Source: CAYVQE01 sp964633205 (GTDB taxonomy: Bacteria > Myxococcota > B64-G9). From it: a stretch of DNA of 44,218 nt. The stretch is from contig CAZWFN010000042.1 in NCBI GenBank assembly GCA_964633205.1, positions 1 to 44,218 of the forward strand, written 5' to 3'. The notes under the pieces were generated by a model. That model was not told the DNA's origin and did not search any database. It worked only from the letters and a program-made list of their open reading frames with translations. Shown in pieces: positions 7,866-16,908 of the stretch. Every line of letters starts with the position of its first letter. Position 1 is the first letter of the stretch. The translations under genes and the position numbers were made by a program.

Positions 7866-9328
7866 GCCGCACCCCCTGTCACCGTCTCCGCCAGGCCGCG
7901 GGCCTGTTCCAGCGAGCTCACCTTGAGCCCGGTGACCTCCCACAGCTGGATCGGTTCCACGATCCCCTTCATGAACACCGCCTCTCGCTGCTCCAGCACC
8001 GCCGAATTGCGCACCCGGCCGGCGGTCCGGTCGCTGATCAACACCTGGCCTTCCTTGGTCGAGGCCTCGATGCGTTGGGCCAGGTTGACGTCGCGGCCGA
8101 TCACGGTGTACTCCATGCGTCGCGCCGAGCCGATGTTGCCGGCGATGGCCTCGCCGGAGTGCACCCCGATGCCGAAATGGACCACCGGCTTGCCCGCCTG
8201 CATCCGCCGCCAGTTGTACTCCCCCACCGCCCGCTGGATTTCGACCGCCGTCATCACCGCGCGCAGCTCGGGCATTTCCAGCGGCGCCGGCGCGCCGTAG
8301 AGGGCCATGATCGAATCGCCGATGAACTTGTTGACCGTACCTTCGAAGCGGAACACGATCTCGATGATGATCTCGAAGTAGTCGTTGAGCAGCGCCACCA
8401 CCTCGCGCGGATGGAGAAACTCGGCCAGCGCGGTGAAGCCGCGAATGTCCAGAAAGAGCACCGTGACCTGGCGCAGCTCGCCGGCCAGATCCAGCTCGTC
8501 TTCCTCCTTGAGGATTCGCTCGGCGACCTGGTCCGACACGTAGCGGGCAAAGGTATGGCGAATGCGTTCGCGCTCGCGTAGACCGCGCGTCATCACGTTG
8601 AACGCATCGGCCAACACACCCACCTCGTCGCGGCGGTTCACCGCCAGCCGCTGCTCCAGGCCGCCCTCGGCCACCCGGGCCATGGCATCGGCGATTCGCC
8701 GGATGGGGCGTACGAACTGGCGTGCCATCAACCAGGCCCCCACCACGGCCAGCAAGAAGGCGGCGGCGGTGACGAGCACATTGGTCCGCAGGGCACGCCG
8801 AATTTCGGCGTCGAGCCGGACCCGGGAAAAACCCAGCAGCGCCGAGCCGAGCACCCGCCCGCCGGCGCCGCGCAGCCCGATCCGGTAACCGCGGATGGGC
8901 CGCTCTTCCCAGTCGGCCGCGGCCAGCCGCCGCAACTGCGCTTCGCGCTCCAGCCCGGCGATGTCGGCCGCCAAGCCGGGCGCGGCTTCGGCCAACAAGT
9001 TCTGGTTGAGATGACCGCCGTCGAGCTCGCCTTCGGCATCCAGGAACAGGGCAAAGGCCAGGTCGGTGCCCAGCCGGTGCGCCTGTTCGACATAGAGCCG
9101 CAGCAAGGCCGGATCGACCCGACGTTCCAGGCTGGTGCCGCGCATCGAGCCGATCATCCGGCCCAGGGTGGCCACCTGCTGCTCCATGGCCTCGCGGCGC
9201 GCAGCGGCGCTCTGATCGATCAGGAAAAAACCCATCGCCGCCGAGACCCCCAACACCAGCACGGTGACGAACAGCGACAGCTTCAGACCGAGGCCGAAGC
9301 GGGTCTTACGAGGGCCGGCGGGCGTCAT
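7862..9328 (-). CDS. Membrane-bound sensor adenylate cyclase (class III, HAMP)
   Basis: A 488-residue receptor-type cyclase making cAMP from ATP. It has a transmembrane helix at residues 13-37, a periplasmic sensor to about 182, a second helix at about 183-203, a HAMP linker at about 204-258 and a class III cyclase domain at about 285-470. Catalytic residues are present: metal-binding D294 (LFLDIRGF) and D338 (KFIGDSIMALYGAP), the adenine-selecting pair K334/T408 (Lys-Thr as in cyanobacterial CyaB1), and transition-state N415 and R419 (VNLAQRIE). The ATG at 9328 has no Shine-Dalgarno; an extended -10 lies just upstream. It is the first gene of the operon reaching to NamZ. Confidence 0.9.
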   Translation of the reverse strand: MTPAGPRKTRFGLGLKLSLFVTVLVLGVSAAMGFFLIDQSAAARREAMEQQVATLGRMIGSMRGTSLERRVDPALLRLYVEQAHRLGTDLAFALFLDAEGELDGGHLNQNLLAEAAPGLAADIAGLEREAQLRRLAAADWEERPIRGYRIGLRGAGGRVLGSALLGFSRVRLDAEIRRALRTNVLVTAAAFLLAVVGAWLMARQFVRPIRRIADAMARVAEGGLEQRLAVNRRDEVGVLADAFNVMTRGLRERERIRHTFARYVSDQVAERILKEEDELDLAGELRQVTVLFLDIRGFTALAEFLHPREVVALLNDYFEIIIEIVFRFEGTVNKFIGDSIMALYGAPAPLEMPELRAVMTAVEIQRAVGEYNWRRMQAGKPVVHFGIGVHSGEAIAGNIGSARRMEYTVIGRDVNLAQRIEASTKEGQVLISDRTAGRVRNSAVLEQREAVFMKGIVEPIQLWEVTGLKVSSLEQARGLAETVTGGAA

Positions 9329-9334
9329 GGCGGG

Positions 9335-9363
9335 ATTATAGCATCCCAGCCAGCACCACAGTA
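9335..9363 (-). promoter_or_regulatory. Extended -10 promoter of the cyclase operon
   Basis: The minus strand carries a perfect TGCTATAAT extended -10 (TATAAT at 9340-9335). A weak -35 (TACTGT, 9363-9358) lies 17 bases upstream. The expected start point, six to seven bases below the -10, coincides with the cyclase ATG at 9328. Together with the missing ribosome-binding site this predicts a leaderless mRNA. Confidence 0.65.
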
Positions 9364-9382
9364 GTGCAAAAATGCTGTAAAA

Positions 9383-12300
9383 TCAGCTAGCCTGCGCCTG
9401 ACGCCGCAGCCGGCGGCGCTCGCGGGTGCCCTCGATCAGGCGGTAGATCACCGGGATGATGACCAGGGTCAGCAGGGTCGACACCGCCAGGCCGCCCACC
9501 ACCACCCGGGCCATCGGCGCCCAGCCCTCGGATCCTTCGCCGATGGCCAGCGCCAACGGAACCATGGCCAGGATGGTGGTCATCGCGGTCATCAGCACCG
9601 GCCGCATGCGGACCATGGCCGCCCGGTAGGTGGCTTCGGCCACATCCAGCCCCAGGTCGCGGCGCATCTGGTTGATGAAATCGACCAGCACGATGGCGTT
9701 GTTGACCACCACCCCGACCAGCATGATGCAACCGATCAGGGCCGGTACGTTCAGGGCGGTGTCGGTCAGCACCAGCATCCAGACCACTCCGATGATCGAC
9801 AGTGGAATGGAGAAGAATATGATGAAAGGCGCGATCAGCGACTCGAACTGCGAGGCCATCACCATGTAGACCAGGAACACCGCCACCACCAGGGCGATGC
9901 CCAGCCACTGGATCGACTCCATGAAGTCTTCAGCGCTGCCGGCGGTCTTGAAGGAGTAAGCGGTCAGATCCTCCTGTTGGCGCATCTGATCGATGACCGC
10001 GTCGATATCTTCGACCACCTGGCCCATGTTCTGGCCGGAGACGATCGAGGTGATGGTGACCATGCGCTGCTGGTCCTTGCGGGTGATCTTGACCGGACCG
10101 ACCCGCTCGCGCACGTCGGCCAGCGTCTTGAGCGGTACGCTCTTTCCGGCCGGGGTGGCCACCGGCACCCGCTCGAGCTTCTCGCGATGCTCGCGGTAGG
10201 CGCGTGGCGCCCGCACCCGGATGTCGTACTCCCAGCCCGCTTCGCGGTAACGGCCGGCCAGGGTGCCCTGGAAGTAGGCCGAGATGGCCTGGGAGACCTG
10301 GCCCGTGCTCATGCCCAGCGCGTTGAGCCGCTGGCGGTCGTAGTAGACCCCGTACTCGGGCTTGGCCTCCTCGAGGCTGAAAGTGACATCCTCGGCATGC
10401 TCGACCTGCTCGATGCGTTCCTTGATCCGTTTGCCGAGTCGCTGCAGATCGGTCAGGTCGTCGCCATAGATCTCGGTGATCACGTCGTTGCCGCCGAAGG
10501 CGAAGAAGTTGAACCGGGTCACCCGCAAGCCGGGCAGCCGTTCGAACACATCGCGCAGATCGTCCTCGATCGCGAACTGACCGCGTTGGCCCCGGGCCTT
10601 GCGCACACTGAGCGGCTCGAGCCGCAGCCGCAGCAAGCCGCTATAGCTGCCCTTGGAGAACATGGCGGTCCAGCCCTCGCCGGCGCCGATGTCGGACATG
10701 ATGTCGGTCGCCTCGGGCACCTCATCGCGGACCAGTTGCTCGGCCCTGCGGAACAGCACATCGGTCTTCTCGATCGCGGTGCCGACCATGGCGTCGGCCT
10801 GGTAGAGGATGATGCCCGAGTCCTGCTGGCTGAAAAAATCGATCTTGATCACGGTGGCGGTGGCCGCCAGGCTGCCGCCCATCAACAGGGTGGCCAGCCC
10901 CAGGGTTGACCAGCGGCGGCGCAGCGACCAGCGCAGTATTCCACCGTAGAGGCGTTGCAACGCCGCGAAGCCGCCCCGGGCACGGGCCAGCCGCTCGTCG
11001 TCCGAGCCTTCGCCGCCGTTCTGCCGGCTGGTATCGACCCGCACGATGCGCGAGGCCATCAGCGGCACCAGGGTCAGGGCGATGATCAACGACACCGCCA
11101 AAGAGCAGCAGATGGTGATGGCCATGTCGCGGAACATCATCCCGGCGATGCCCGGCACGAACAGCACCGGGGCGAACACGGCCACCGTGGTCAGGGTCGA
11201 GGCGGTGATGGCCATGCCCACCTCGCGGGCCCCGACCACCGCCGCCGCCCGCCGCTCCTCGCCTGCCTCCAGATGGCGAAAGATGTTCTCGAGCACCACG
11301 ATCGAGTTGTCGACCAGCATTCCGACCGCCAGCGCCAGGCCGGCCAGCGAGATGATGTTCAGGGTGATGTCGACCGCGTCCATGACCACGAAGGTGGCGA
11401 TGACCGAGATCGGTATGGCGGTGGCCACCGTCAGAGCGGCCCGGAAGTTCCACAAGAACAGCAGCAGCACCAGGAAGGCCAGCACGAAGGCCATCATGGC
11501 GGTGTTGCTCAGGTTGCCGATCGACTGCTCGATGAAATCCGATTGGTTGAACACCGGTCGGATGACCAGCCCCGGCGGCAGCGTGGCGATCAGGTCGTCG
11601 AGCTGACGTTCGACGTTGTTGCAGGCCTGTACCGAATTGGCGCCGGTCTGCTTGCGCACGATCAGCATGACGCCCGGCTTGTCGTTGTGGCGGATGATGC
11701 GGGTGGGCTCCTTGAAACCGTCGACCACTTCGGCCACCGCCCGCAGCTTGACGGGCACCGGGGCGCCCAGGCCCTCCGGCTCGCGGACCCCGACCACCAG
11801 CTCGCGGATCTGATCCACCGACTCGAACTGGCCCATGTTCTGGATCTGGAACTCGCGGCCCTGCTCGACGACCTGACCGCCCGGGATGCGCAGGTTGTTC
11901 ATCTGCAGCGCGCCCACCACCGCCCGGGTCGAGATGTGGTAGTCGCGCATGCGCTCGGGCAACAGCCGTACCTGGATCTCGCGCTCCAGCCCGCCGGCGG
12001 TGTTGACCTGGGCCACGCCCTCGATGCGTTCCAGTCGGGGCTCGACCAGATGCTCGCAGGTGTGGCGCAGCTCGGATTGCGAGAAGGGCCCCGACACGGC
12101 CAGCAGCAGGATGGGCTGCATCGACGGGTCGAAGGAGAACACCAGCGGCTCGTCCAGATCGGGCGGTAGGTAATTGGCGATCAGATCGAGGTTCTTGCGG
12201 ATCTCGCGCTCGGCCTCGTCGACGTCGGTGCCCCAGGCCAGCTCCACCGAGACCGAGGCGGCCCCGTCCTTGGACTCCGAGATGACGTGCTCGACGTTCT

Positions 12301-12523
12301 CGACGGTGGCCACCGCCTCCTCGATGGGCCGGGTGACCACGGTCTCGATGTCCTCCGGGCTGGCGCCCTCGTAAGTGGCCACCACGGTCACCATCGGGAA
12401 GGTGATGTCCGGCCACATGTCGATGCGCAGCTGCGACAGACCGTAGGCGCCGGAGCCCACCACGATCAGGTAGATCATGGTGAACGTCACCCCCCGCCGG
12501 ACGGCCAGCGAGGACAGGCTCAC
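9383..12523 (-). CDS. RND-family efflux transporter, inner-membrane pump (AcrB/HAE1-like)
   Basis: A full-length 1046-residue RND permease with the usual two-fold layout of 12 transmembrane helices and two large periplasmic loops. It opens MSLSSLAVRRGVTFTMIYLI. It includes the porter-domain signature 'VTVVATYEGASPEDIETVVT', the TM4 proton-relay segment GLALAVGMLVDNSIVVLENI, the helper segment 'GVVVNNAIVLVDFINQMRR' and a final helix ending in a basic tail. The motifs favour a hydrophobe/amphiphile exporter over a heavy-metal one. The start is GTG at 12523, overlapping the adaptor's stop (GTGA). No TolC-like gene is present in the window, so the outer-membrane channel must be encoded elsewhere. 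Confidence 0.95.
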   Translation of the reverse strand: MSLSSLAVRRGVTFTMIYLIVVGSGAYGLSQLRIDMWPDITFPMVTVVATYEGASPEDIETVVTRPIEEAVATVENVEHVISESKDGAASVSVELAWGTDVDEAEREIRKNLDLIANYLPPDLDEPLVFSFDPSMQPILLLAVSGPFSQSELRHTCEHLVEPRLERIEGVAQVNTAGGLEREIQVRLLPERMRDYHISTRAVVGALQMNNLRIPGGQVVEQGREFQIQNMGQFESVDQIRELVVGVREPEGLGAPVPVKLRAVAEVVDGFKEPTRIIRHNDKPGVMLIVRKQTGANSVQACNNVERQLDDLIATLPPGLVIRPVFNQSDFIEQSIGNLSNTAMMAFVLAFLVLLLFLWNFRAALTVATAIPISVIATFVVMDAVDITLNIISLAGLALAVGMLVDNSIVVLENIFRHLEAGEERRAAAVVGAREVGMAITASTLTTVAVFAPVLFVPGIAGMMFRDMAITICCSLAVSLIIALTLVPLMASRIVRVDTSRQNGGEGSDDERLARARGGFAALQRLYGGILRWSLRRRWSTLGLATLLMGGSLAATATVIKIDFFSQQDSGIILYQADAMVGTAIEKTDVLFRRAEQLVRDEVPEATDIMSDIGAGEGWTAMFSKGSYSGLLRLRLEPLSVRKARGQRGQFAIEDDLRDVFERLPGLRVTRFNFFAFGGNDVITEIYGDDLTDLQRLGKRIKERIEQVEHAEDVTFSLEEAKPEYGVYYDRQRLNALGMSTGQVSQAISAYFQGTLAGRYREAGWEYDIRVRAPRAYREHREKLERVPVATPAGKSVPLKTLADVRERVGPVKITRKDQQRMVTITSIVSGQNMGQVVEDIDAVIDQMRQQEDLTAYSFKTAGSAEDFMESIQWLGIALVVAVFLVYMVMASQFESLIAPFIIFFSIPLSIIGVVWMLVLTDTALNVPALIGCIMLVGVVVNNAIVLVDFINQMRRDLGLDVAEATYRAAMVRMRPVLMTAMTTILAMVPLALAIGEGSEGWAPMARVVVGGLAVSTLLTLVIIPVIYRLIEGTRERRRLRRQAQAS

Positions 12524-13755
12524 GATTCGCTCTCCGCAGCCGGCCGCGGCCGTTCCGCATCGCCCGGGGCCACCGGACCCTTGCCGTTGTCGACGGCGAT
12601 CGGCTCGCCGTCCTCGAGCAGGTGCTGGCCGCGCACGATCACCCGATCGCCGGGCTCGAGTCCGGAGCGCACCTCGATCCAGCCGTCGTCGGCCCGCGTC
12701 TTGCCGGGCAGCGCGATGCCCACCGTCACCGGGTGCTGTCGGGCGCGGCCGTCTTCGGCGGTGAATACCACGCGCTGGATGGCCTCGCCCGAGGCGCCCA
12801 CCTCGCCCTTGCGCAGCACGGCGTAGGCCGGCACCAGCAGCGCCTGATCGCGCTTTTCGACCACGACCTCCACATCGACCAGCATGCCCGGCCGCAGGCG
12901 CCGCTGCTCGTTGTCGCAGCGGATTTCGACGGTGGCCATGCGGGTGGCCAGATCGATGGTCGGGCTGACGCGCACGATACGGACCGGTTGCGGAATGCGG
13001 CGGCCGAACTCATCGACCAGCCCGGCGCTGCGGATGCGCACCGGATACTCCTTCTCCATGGCGCGCTCGATCAGCGGCAGCTCGAACTCGGGCACCTGCA
13101 CCGCGGCCTTGAGCTCGTCGAGCTGGACGATGGTCACGATCGGCAGTTGGGGCGCGGCCATGTCGCCGCGTTCCAGGTAGCGTTCGCCGATGACGCCGTC
13201 GATCGGAGCGCGGACGAAGGCGCGCTCTTGCTGGGTGGTGGCCTGGTTGACCATCGCTTCCAGCCGCCGGACGTTGGCCGCGGTAGCTTGTACCTGCTTC
13301 TCGATGCGATCGAGCTGGGCCTCGCCGACCGCCTGTGCCCGGTGCAGCTTGCGCACCCGGGCCTGCTCGTTGCGCAGCTGCTCGAGCTGCGCCTGGGCGG
13401 ATTTGACCCCGGCCAGAGCCGCCTCCAGACCGCTCGACAGGGCGTTGTGGGCGATGACCGCGATGAGCTGGCCGCGCCGGACCCGATCGCCCTCCTCGAC
13501 GTTCAGCATCCGGATGCGATCCGGCACCTGGGAAAAGACCCGCACCTCGACGGCACCCCGCAGGGTGGCGCTGTAGTGCAGCGAGCGCGTGGCCGGGGCC
13601 TGCTTGACGGGTACGATCTCGACCACCCGCGGTTTTTCGGAATCGGCTTTTTCTTCCGCCGAGCAAGCGGTCACCAATAGCGCACCGGCCAGGGCCAAAC
13701 AGCAGGCCCCGGCGTGCCATCGCTGCGGGCGGCCCAGCAACAATCGCGATCTCAT
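12520..13755 (-). CDS. RND efflux periplasmic adaptor (membrane fusion) lipoprotein
   Basis: A 411-residue adaptor of the AcrA/MexA class. A lipoprotein signal ends ALLVTAC at residue 31. It is followed by the split barrel-sandwich (lipoyl-like) half 'VEVRVFSQVPDRIRMLNVEEGDRVRRGQLIAVI', an alpha-helical hairpin of about 90 residues (LEQLRNEQARVRKLHRAQAV), the second lipoyl half (FVRAPIDGVIGERYLERGD), a beta-barrel domain and a membrane-proximal domain ('VPAYAVLRKGEVGASGEAIQRVVF'). It links the pump to an outer-membrane channel. It overlaps the pump gene by 4 bases, so the two form a coupled operon read from a promoter near 13850-13880. Confidence 0.93.
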   Translation of the reverse strand: MRSRLLLGRPQRWHAGACCLALAGALLVTACSAEEKADSEKPRVVEIVPVKQAPATRSLHYSATLRGAVEVRVFSQVPDRIRMLNVEEGDRVRRGQLIAVIAHNALSSGLEAALAGVKSAQAQLEQLRNEQARVRKLHRAQAVGEAQLDRIEKQVQATAANVRRLEAMVNQATTQQERAFVRAPIDGVIGERYLERGDMAAPQLPIVTIVQLDELKAAVQVPEFELPLIERAMEKEYPVRIRSAGLVDEFGRRIPQPVRIVRVSPTIDLATRMATVEIRCDNEQRRLRPGMLVDVEVVVEKRDQALLVPAYAVLRKGEVGASGEAIQRVVFTAEDGRARQHPVTVGIALPGKTRADDGWIEVRSGLEPGDRVIVRGQHLLEDGEPIAVDNGKGPVAPGDAERPRPAAESES

Positions 13756-13816
13756 CTGCGGTACCTCGTGTCCGGGACGGTGGTGCAGCCCGCTCCATCC
13801 CCCTGGTTTTCGAGTG

Positions 13817-13842
13817 GCTCGCGGCAGCTGCGGACCGCGAGC
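13817..13842. repeat. Perfect 8-bp hairpin in the RND operon leader
   Basis: GCTCGCGG (13817-13824) pairs with CCGCGAGC (13835-13842) across a 10-base loop. It lies between the predicted start of the RND transcript and the adaptor ATG. No T tract follows on either strand, so it is better read as a leader structure than as a terminator. Confidence 0.5.
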
Positions 13843-13851
13843 ACCGGCCGC

Positions 13852-13880
13852 AGTCTACGCAACCCACGGTGCGAAATCAA
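13852..13880 (-). promoter_or_regulatory. Candidate sigma70 promoter of the RND operon
   Basis: On the minus strand TTGATT (13880-13875) and TAGACT (13857-13852) are separated by 17 bases. They lie in the gap between the M49-like gene and the adaptor. The match is moderate but correctly placed and oriented. Confidence 0.45.
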
Positions 13881-13898
13881 TTCCCGCTCAGCGGTTCA

Positions 13899-16055
13899 TC
13901 AGTACCGCGAGATGCGCATCAGCTGGGCGGCCAGGCCTTCGACGAAGGAGATGGTGGCCTCTTCGATGCGCGAGCCGTCGGCACCGCGCCGGGGCCTAAT
14001 TTTGGGTAGCACATAGGCCACGATGCGCCGTAGCCCGATCTGCCGGGCGCGCTCGGCCAGCCCGGTGCGCTCCGGCCAGGTCGCGGGCTCGTCGGCCGAC
14101 CGCATCAAAGCCCGGGCAGCGGATCTGTCCGCCTCGGCCAGGATCTGCTCGCAGCGCCGGAGCAGCGCGGCCAGCGATTTCTCGAAGGCCTGCTCGTCGA
14201 GGATGACCGGATAGGCCTTCTCCTGGCCCTCCGGAGTCTCGAAGACAACGACCTCCTGTTCGACCAGCTCCCGGATCCAGACCCGCCGGGCTCGGGCAGC
14301 GGGCAGGATGGGCCGCTGGGGATCCAGCGCTTCGCGCACCGCTGCTTCGACCACGGCCAGGTCCCAGGCCGCACGCTCGGCCTGGGCCTCGCGCACCAGC
14401 CCCAGCTCCAACGGCTCGGGCTGACCCAGCAACCACAGCGCCACCAACTCGGCCTTGAGCGCTTCTACCGCCGCCAGGTCGCCCTGCAGCCAGGCGCCGG
14501 CTCGGCTGGAGACCTGGCCCAGCTCACGACCCAGAATTTCACGCAGCGCCGAACGGGCCCAGGCGACCTGCTCCAACAGTCCCGACAGCCGCTCGCGGCG
14601 CTCGCCGGTGGTGAACTCGCGCACCAGGGGTTTGAGCACCGCCTGGCGGTGGCTCTCGATCACATTGACGAACAGCAGCAGCTTGGCCGCGTGGCGCTCG
14701 CCCATGGCCCGGTCAGGAGGCAACCGAAAGCCGTGCGCGAACACCGGGGCCGGCTGGCCGGCGCCGGTCAGCAGTTCGACCGCCACCGCCCGCGGGGGCT
14801 CGCGCCAGCGCTTGCGCAGCTTTTCGGGCCAAGGCATGCGATTCTCGATCTTCTGGATCTCGCGCAGCAGCGTCTCCAGTCGCGAAGTGGCCGGTCGATC
14901 GAGAAGACCCACCAGCCCCAGCCACAAACCCTTGATGCCGCGTGGGTCCAATCCCCGGTCCAGAAAGCCGAGGATGAACTCCACTTCCATGGCCTGCTCC
15001 TGCCATTTGCGCCGCGCCGCTTCCATGGCGAATGGATCGCCGGAGCGGAAGTGCTCGATCAGATCGGCCAGCATCAACCGCTGGGGCCGCGCGGCCGAGG
15101 CCACGGCGGCGTGCAACCGCCGCAACACACGCCGCAGCTCACGGGCATAGCGGCCCGGCGGAATGCGCCGCCGCCGATCACCGGTGCGGAACACCTCCTC
15201 GATCAGGCGGCCGTCGATGCTGATCAGGCGCGAGTTGTGGGGGTAGTGCTCATCGAAGCGGCGCAGCGCCTTGCGGGTGACGTCGTGATAGAGGTTGAGG
15301 TGCGTACCGCCGATGCGCACCGAATTGCAGGTGCGCCCGGCGCGCAAGGTGCTCTCATGGTCGGGGTCGAACATGACCGGCCGCAGTCGCGCCAACATGG
15401 CTTCGACCGGCTCGTGGCGGTCCCGGACGAGCTCGGCGCCGTCGGCCCGGGCCGCGTGGACCGCCTTGCTGAAGGCCCCGAAAGCGACCGCCGGGATGAA
15501 CTTCTGGCCGGTCGTGCGATCATAGAAACCGCCGTGCACCCCGAGCGCGACGTGGTAGGCACGCAGGGCGTGCTCCACCTCGCTATCGGCCAGCTTGCGG
15601 TTGCGCAGCACGCACTCGATCAGCTGGCGCACCTCGAGGGCATCTCGGTGGATCTGATCGAAGGCGATGTCGCGACCGGCCAGTACCGCCCGGGCCATGT
15701 GGTAGGCCAGCACGCGATCGCGGCGATCGCGCTCGCCAAAGCGATCGCTGTAGAGCCGAACCAGCTGCACGCCGTCGCGGGTGCCGACCCGATACTCCTC
15801 CTCGGTGCGCGGAGCCGGCGGCGGCAGCCCGGCGGCGGGCTCTTTGTCCTCCGCTGGCAGGTCGGCCACCGCTGGTCGCGGGGCATCCTCGGCTTCGGCC
15901 TCGGGCTCGATCTTGATTGCCACCATCGGCGGCTCGGCGGTCGGAGCCGGCGCGGGCGGCCGCGGCGGCGGCTGATCGACGCGCTTCTTCTTGCAACCCG
16001 CGCCCGCCAGCAGACCGATGCAACAAGCGATCAGGATTCGCTGCACTGTGCCCAT
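13899..16055 (-). CDS. Inactive M49 (dipeptidyl peptidase III-like) lipoprotein
   Basis: A 718-residue lipoprotein: signal MGTVQRILIACCIGLLAGAG plus Cys, then a Pro/Ala/Glu-rich linker to about residue 100. The rest follows bacterial M49 metallopeptidases: CNSVRIGG, IENRMPWPEKLRK, then a strand-rich 'AVAVELLTGAGQPAP' and 'KLLLFVNVIES'. The zinc-binding HEXXGH is replaced by REILGR (R505-R510). The EEXRAE motif, which supplies the third ligand, reads EALKAE (531-536) with Ala at the ligand position. All three zinc ligands are therefore lost, while the flanking 'ELVALWLLGQPEPLELGLV' is kept. A binding or scaffolding role is likely. The start at 16055 begins the signal peptide. It is transcribed alone. 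Confidence 0.75.
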   Translation of the reverse strand: MGTVQRILIACCIGLLAGAGCKKKRVDQPPPRPPAPAPTAEPPMVAIKIEPEAEAEDAPRPAVADLPAEDKEPAAGLPPPAPRTEEEYRVGTRDGVQLVRLYSDRFGERDRRDRVLAYHMARAVLAGRDIAFDQIHRDALEVRQLIECVLRNRKLADSEVEHALRAYHVALGVHGGFYDRTTGQKFIPAVAFGAFSKAVHAARADGAELVRDRHEPVEAMLARLRPVMFDPDHESTLRAGRTCNSVRIGGTHLNLYHDVTRKALRRFDEHYPHNSRLISIDGRLIEEVFRTGDRRRRIPPGRYARELRRVLRRLHAAVASAARPQRLMLADLIEHFRSGDPFAMEAARRKWQEQAMEVEFILGFLDRGLDPRGIKGLWLGLVGLLDRPATSRLETLLREIQKIENRMPWPEKLRKRWREPPRAVAVELLTGAGQPAPVFAHGFRLPPDRAMGERHAAKLLLFVNVIESHRQAVLKPLVREFTTGERRERLSGLLEQVAWARSALREILGRELGQVSSRAGAWLQGDLAAVEALKAELVALWLLGQPEPLELGLVREAQAERAAWDLAVVEAAVREALDPQRPILPAARARRVWIRELVEQEVVVFETPEGQEKAYPVILDEQAFEKSLAALLRRCEQILAEADRSAARALMRSADEPATWPERTGLAERARQIGLRRIVAYVLPKIRPRRGADGSRIEEATISFVEGLAAQLMRISRY

Positions 16056-16093
16056 GCTTGCTCTGCTCCACTCCCTGGATGAGAAGAAGCCCA

Positions 16094-16123
16094 ACGATAG
16101 CGCTGCCGGGCGGGTCGATACAA
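16094..16123 (-). promoter_or_regulatory. Candidate promoter of the M49-like gene
   Basis: On the minus strand TTGTAT (16123-16118) and TATCGT (16099-16094) are separated by 18 bases, about 40 bases before the ATG at 16055. The match to sigma70 boxes is moderate. Confidence 0.4.
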
Positions 16124-16193
16124 GAGCCCGGACGGAGCCCACCGCCAGAACCGCTTGCCCGGCAGCCCAGGGTCAAGCCCGAGGGTAAGTAAT

Positions 16194-16223
16194 TTGACGA
16201 CACTCTACTACATGTAGGATAAT
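16194..16223 (+). promoter_or_regulatory. Promoter of the small secreted protein gene
   Basis: TTGACG (16194-16199) and GATAAT (16218-16223) are separated by 18 bases. The 10-bp palindrome CTACATGTAG directly abuts the -10 box. The octamer ACATGTAG recurs at the same place relative to the -10 in the promoter at 18902-18930. Confidence 0.6.
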
Positions 16224-16245
16224 AGCCGACAGAAGGGAGAAGCCC

Positions 16246-16545
16246 ATGCGTCTGACCATCCTGTTGCTGCTCTTGCCCGCCTGCATCGTGCTCTACGCCG
16301 GTCCGACAGCGGCCGGTCCGGCGCTGACCCCGGCCGACCTGGACGCCACCCTCGACCGGCTGCCGCTCAAGACCGCAGGCGACCCGGTGGCGCCGCTGCG
16401 CGCGCGCTTGGCCCGGATCGACCGCTGCCTGCCAGCCAGCGCCGAACGCAGTGGGCTACGCCAGGCGTTGGCCGTGATCGAGCTGGCCCGCGGCCTGCGG
16501 ATCAGCCCGGCCGGCGCCCGGCGCCCCTTGGTGGCCGGCCTGTAG
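16246..16545 (+). CDS. Small secreted protein of unknown function
   Basis: A 99-residue protein with a clear Sec signal peptide (MRLTILLLLLPACIVLYAGPTAAG). A mature part of about 75 residues follows, predicted helical, with one Cys (IDRCLPASAER). There is no lipobox at the cleavage site. ATG is preceded by AAGGGAGAAG, and a good promoter lies 20 bases further up, so the gene is probably real. No family is recognised. It is convergent with a small minus-strand gene 18 bases away. Confidence 0.65.
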   Translation: MRLTILLLLLPACIVLYAGPTAAGPALTPADLDATLDRLPLKTAGDPVAPLRARLARIDRCLPASAERSGLRQALAVIELARGLRISPAGARRPLVAGL

Positions 16546-16563
16546 CGGCGCCGGCCGCCGGTC

Positions 16564-16767
16564 TCAAAACGGCGGCGGGGTGGCCTCCACGGCGAAGCGC
16601 CGCCGCTCGGCGGGCTCGTCGACTCCCTCCAGCAAAGCCATGCGTATTTCGGCCAGCTTGTTCCAGGTCGCCTGGTCCATCCAGCTGCGCCGGCGCAAAT
16701 GCGATTCCAGCTCCCCCACCAACTCGGCCACCCGCCACAGGTGGGCCACACGATCCGACTGCCCCAT
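16564..16767 (-). CDS. Small helical cytosolic protein
   Basis: A 67-residue protein beginning MGQSDRVAHLWRVAELVGEL and ending AVEATPPPF. The body is predicted as two amphipathic helices (VAELVGELESHLRRR and DQATWNKLAEIRMALLEGV). The start at 16767 is preferred over a longer frame because GGGGAGG lies 6-7 bases upstream and the added N-terminus has poor composition. It has no signal or membrane segment. The function is unknown. Low complexity is absent and the codon pattern fits the neighbours. Confidence 0.6.
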   Translation of the reverse strand: MGQSDRVAHLWRVAELVGELESHLRRRSWMDQATWNKLAEIRMALLEGVDEPAERRRFAVEATPPPF

Positions 16768-16908
16768 CAGCGCCTCCCCGACTCCGACAGCATCCGCGCT
16801 GCTCGTCCTGCTCGAATTCGAGCGTAACGCCCATCGCGGTTGCACCGCAACCACAATCGTCGCATCCCGGCGCAGCACCGCCGGCCGCCGCGATCCGGAT
16901 GACCAGGC

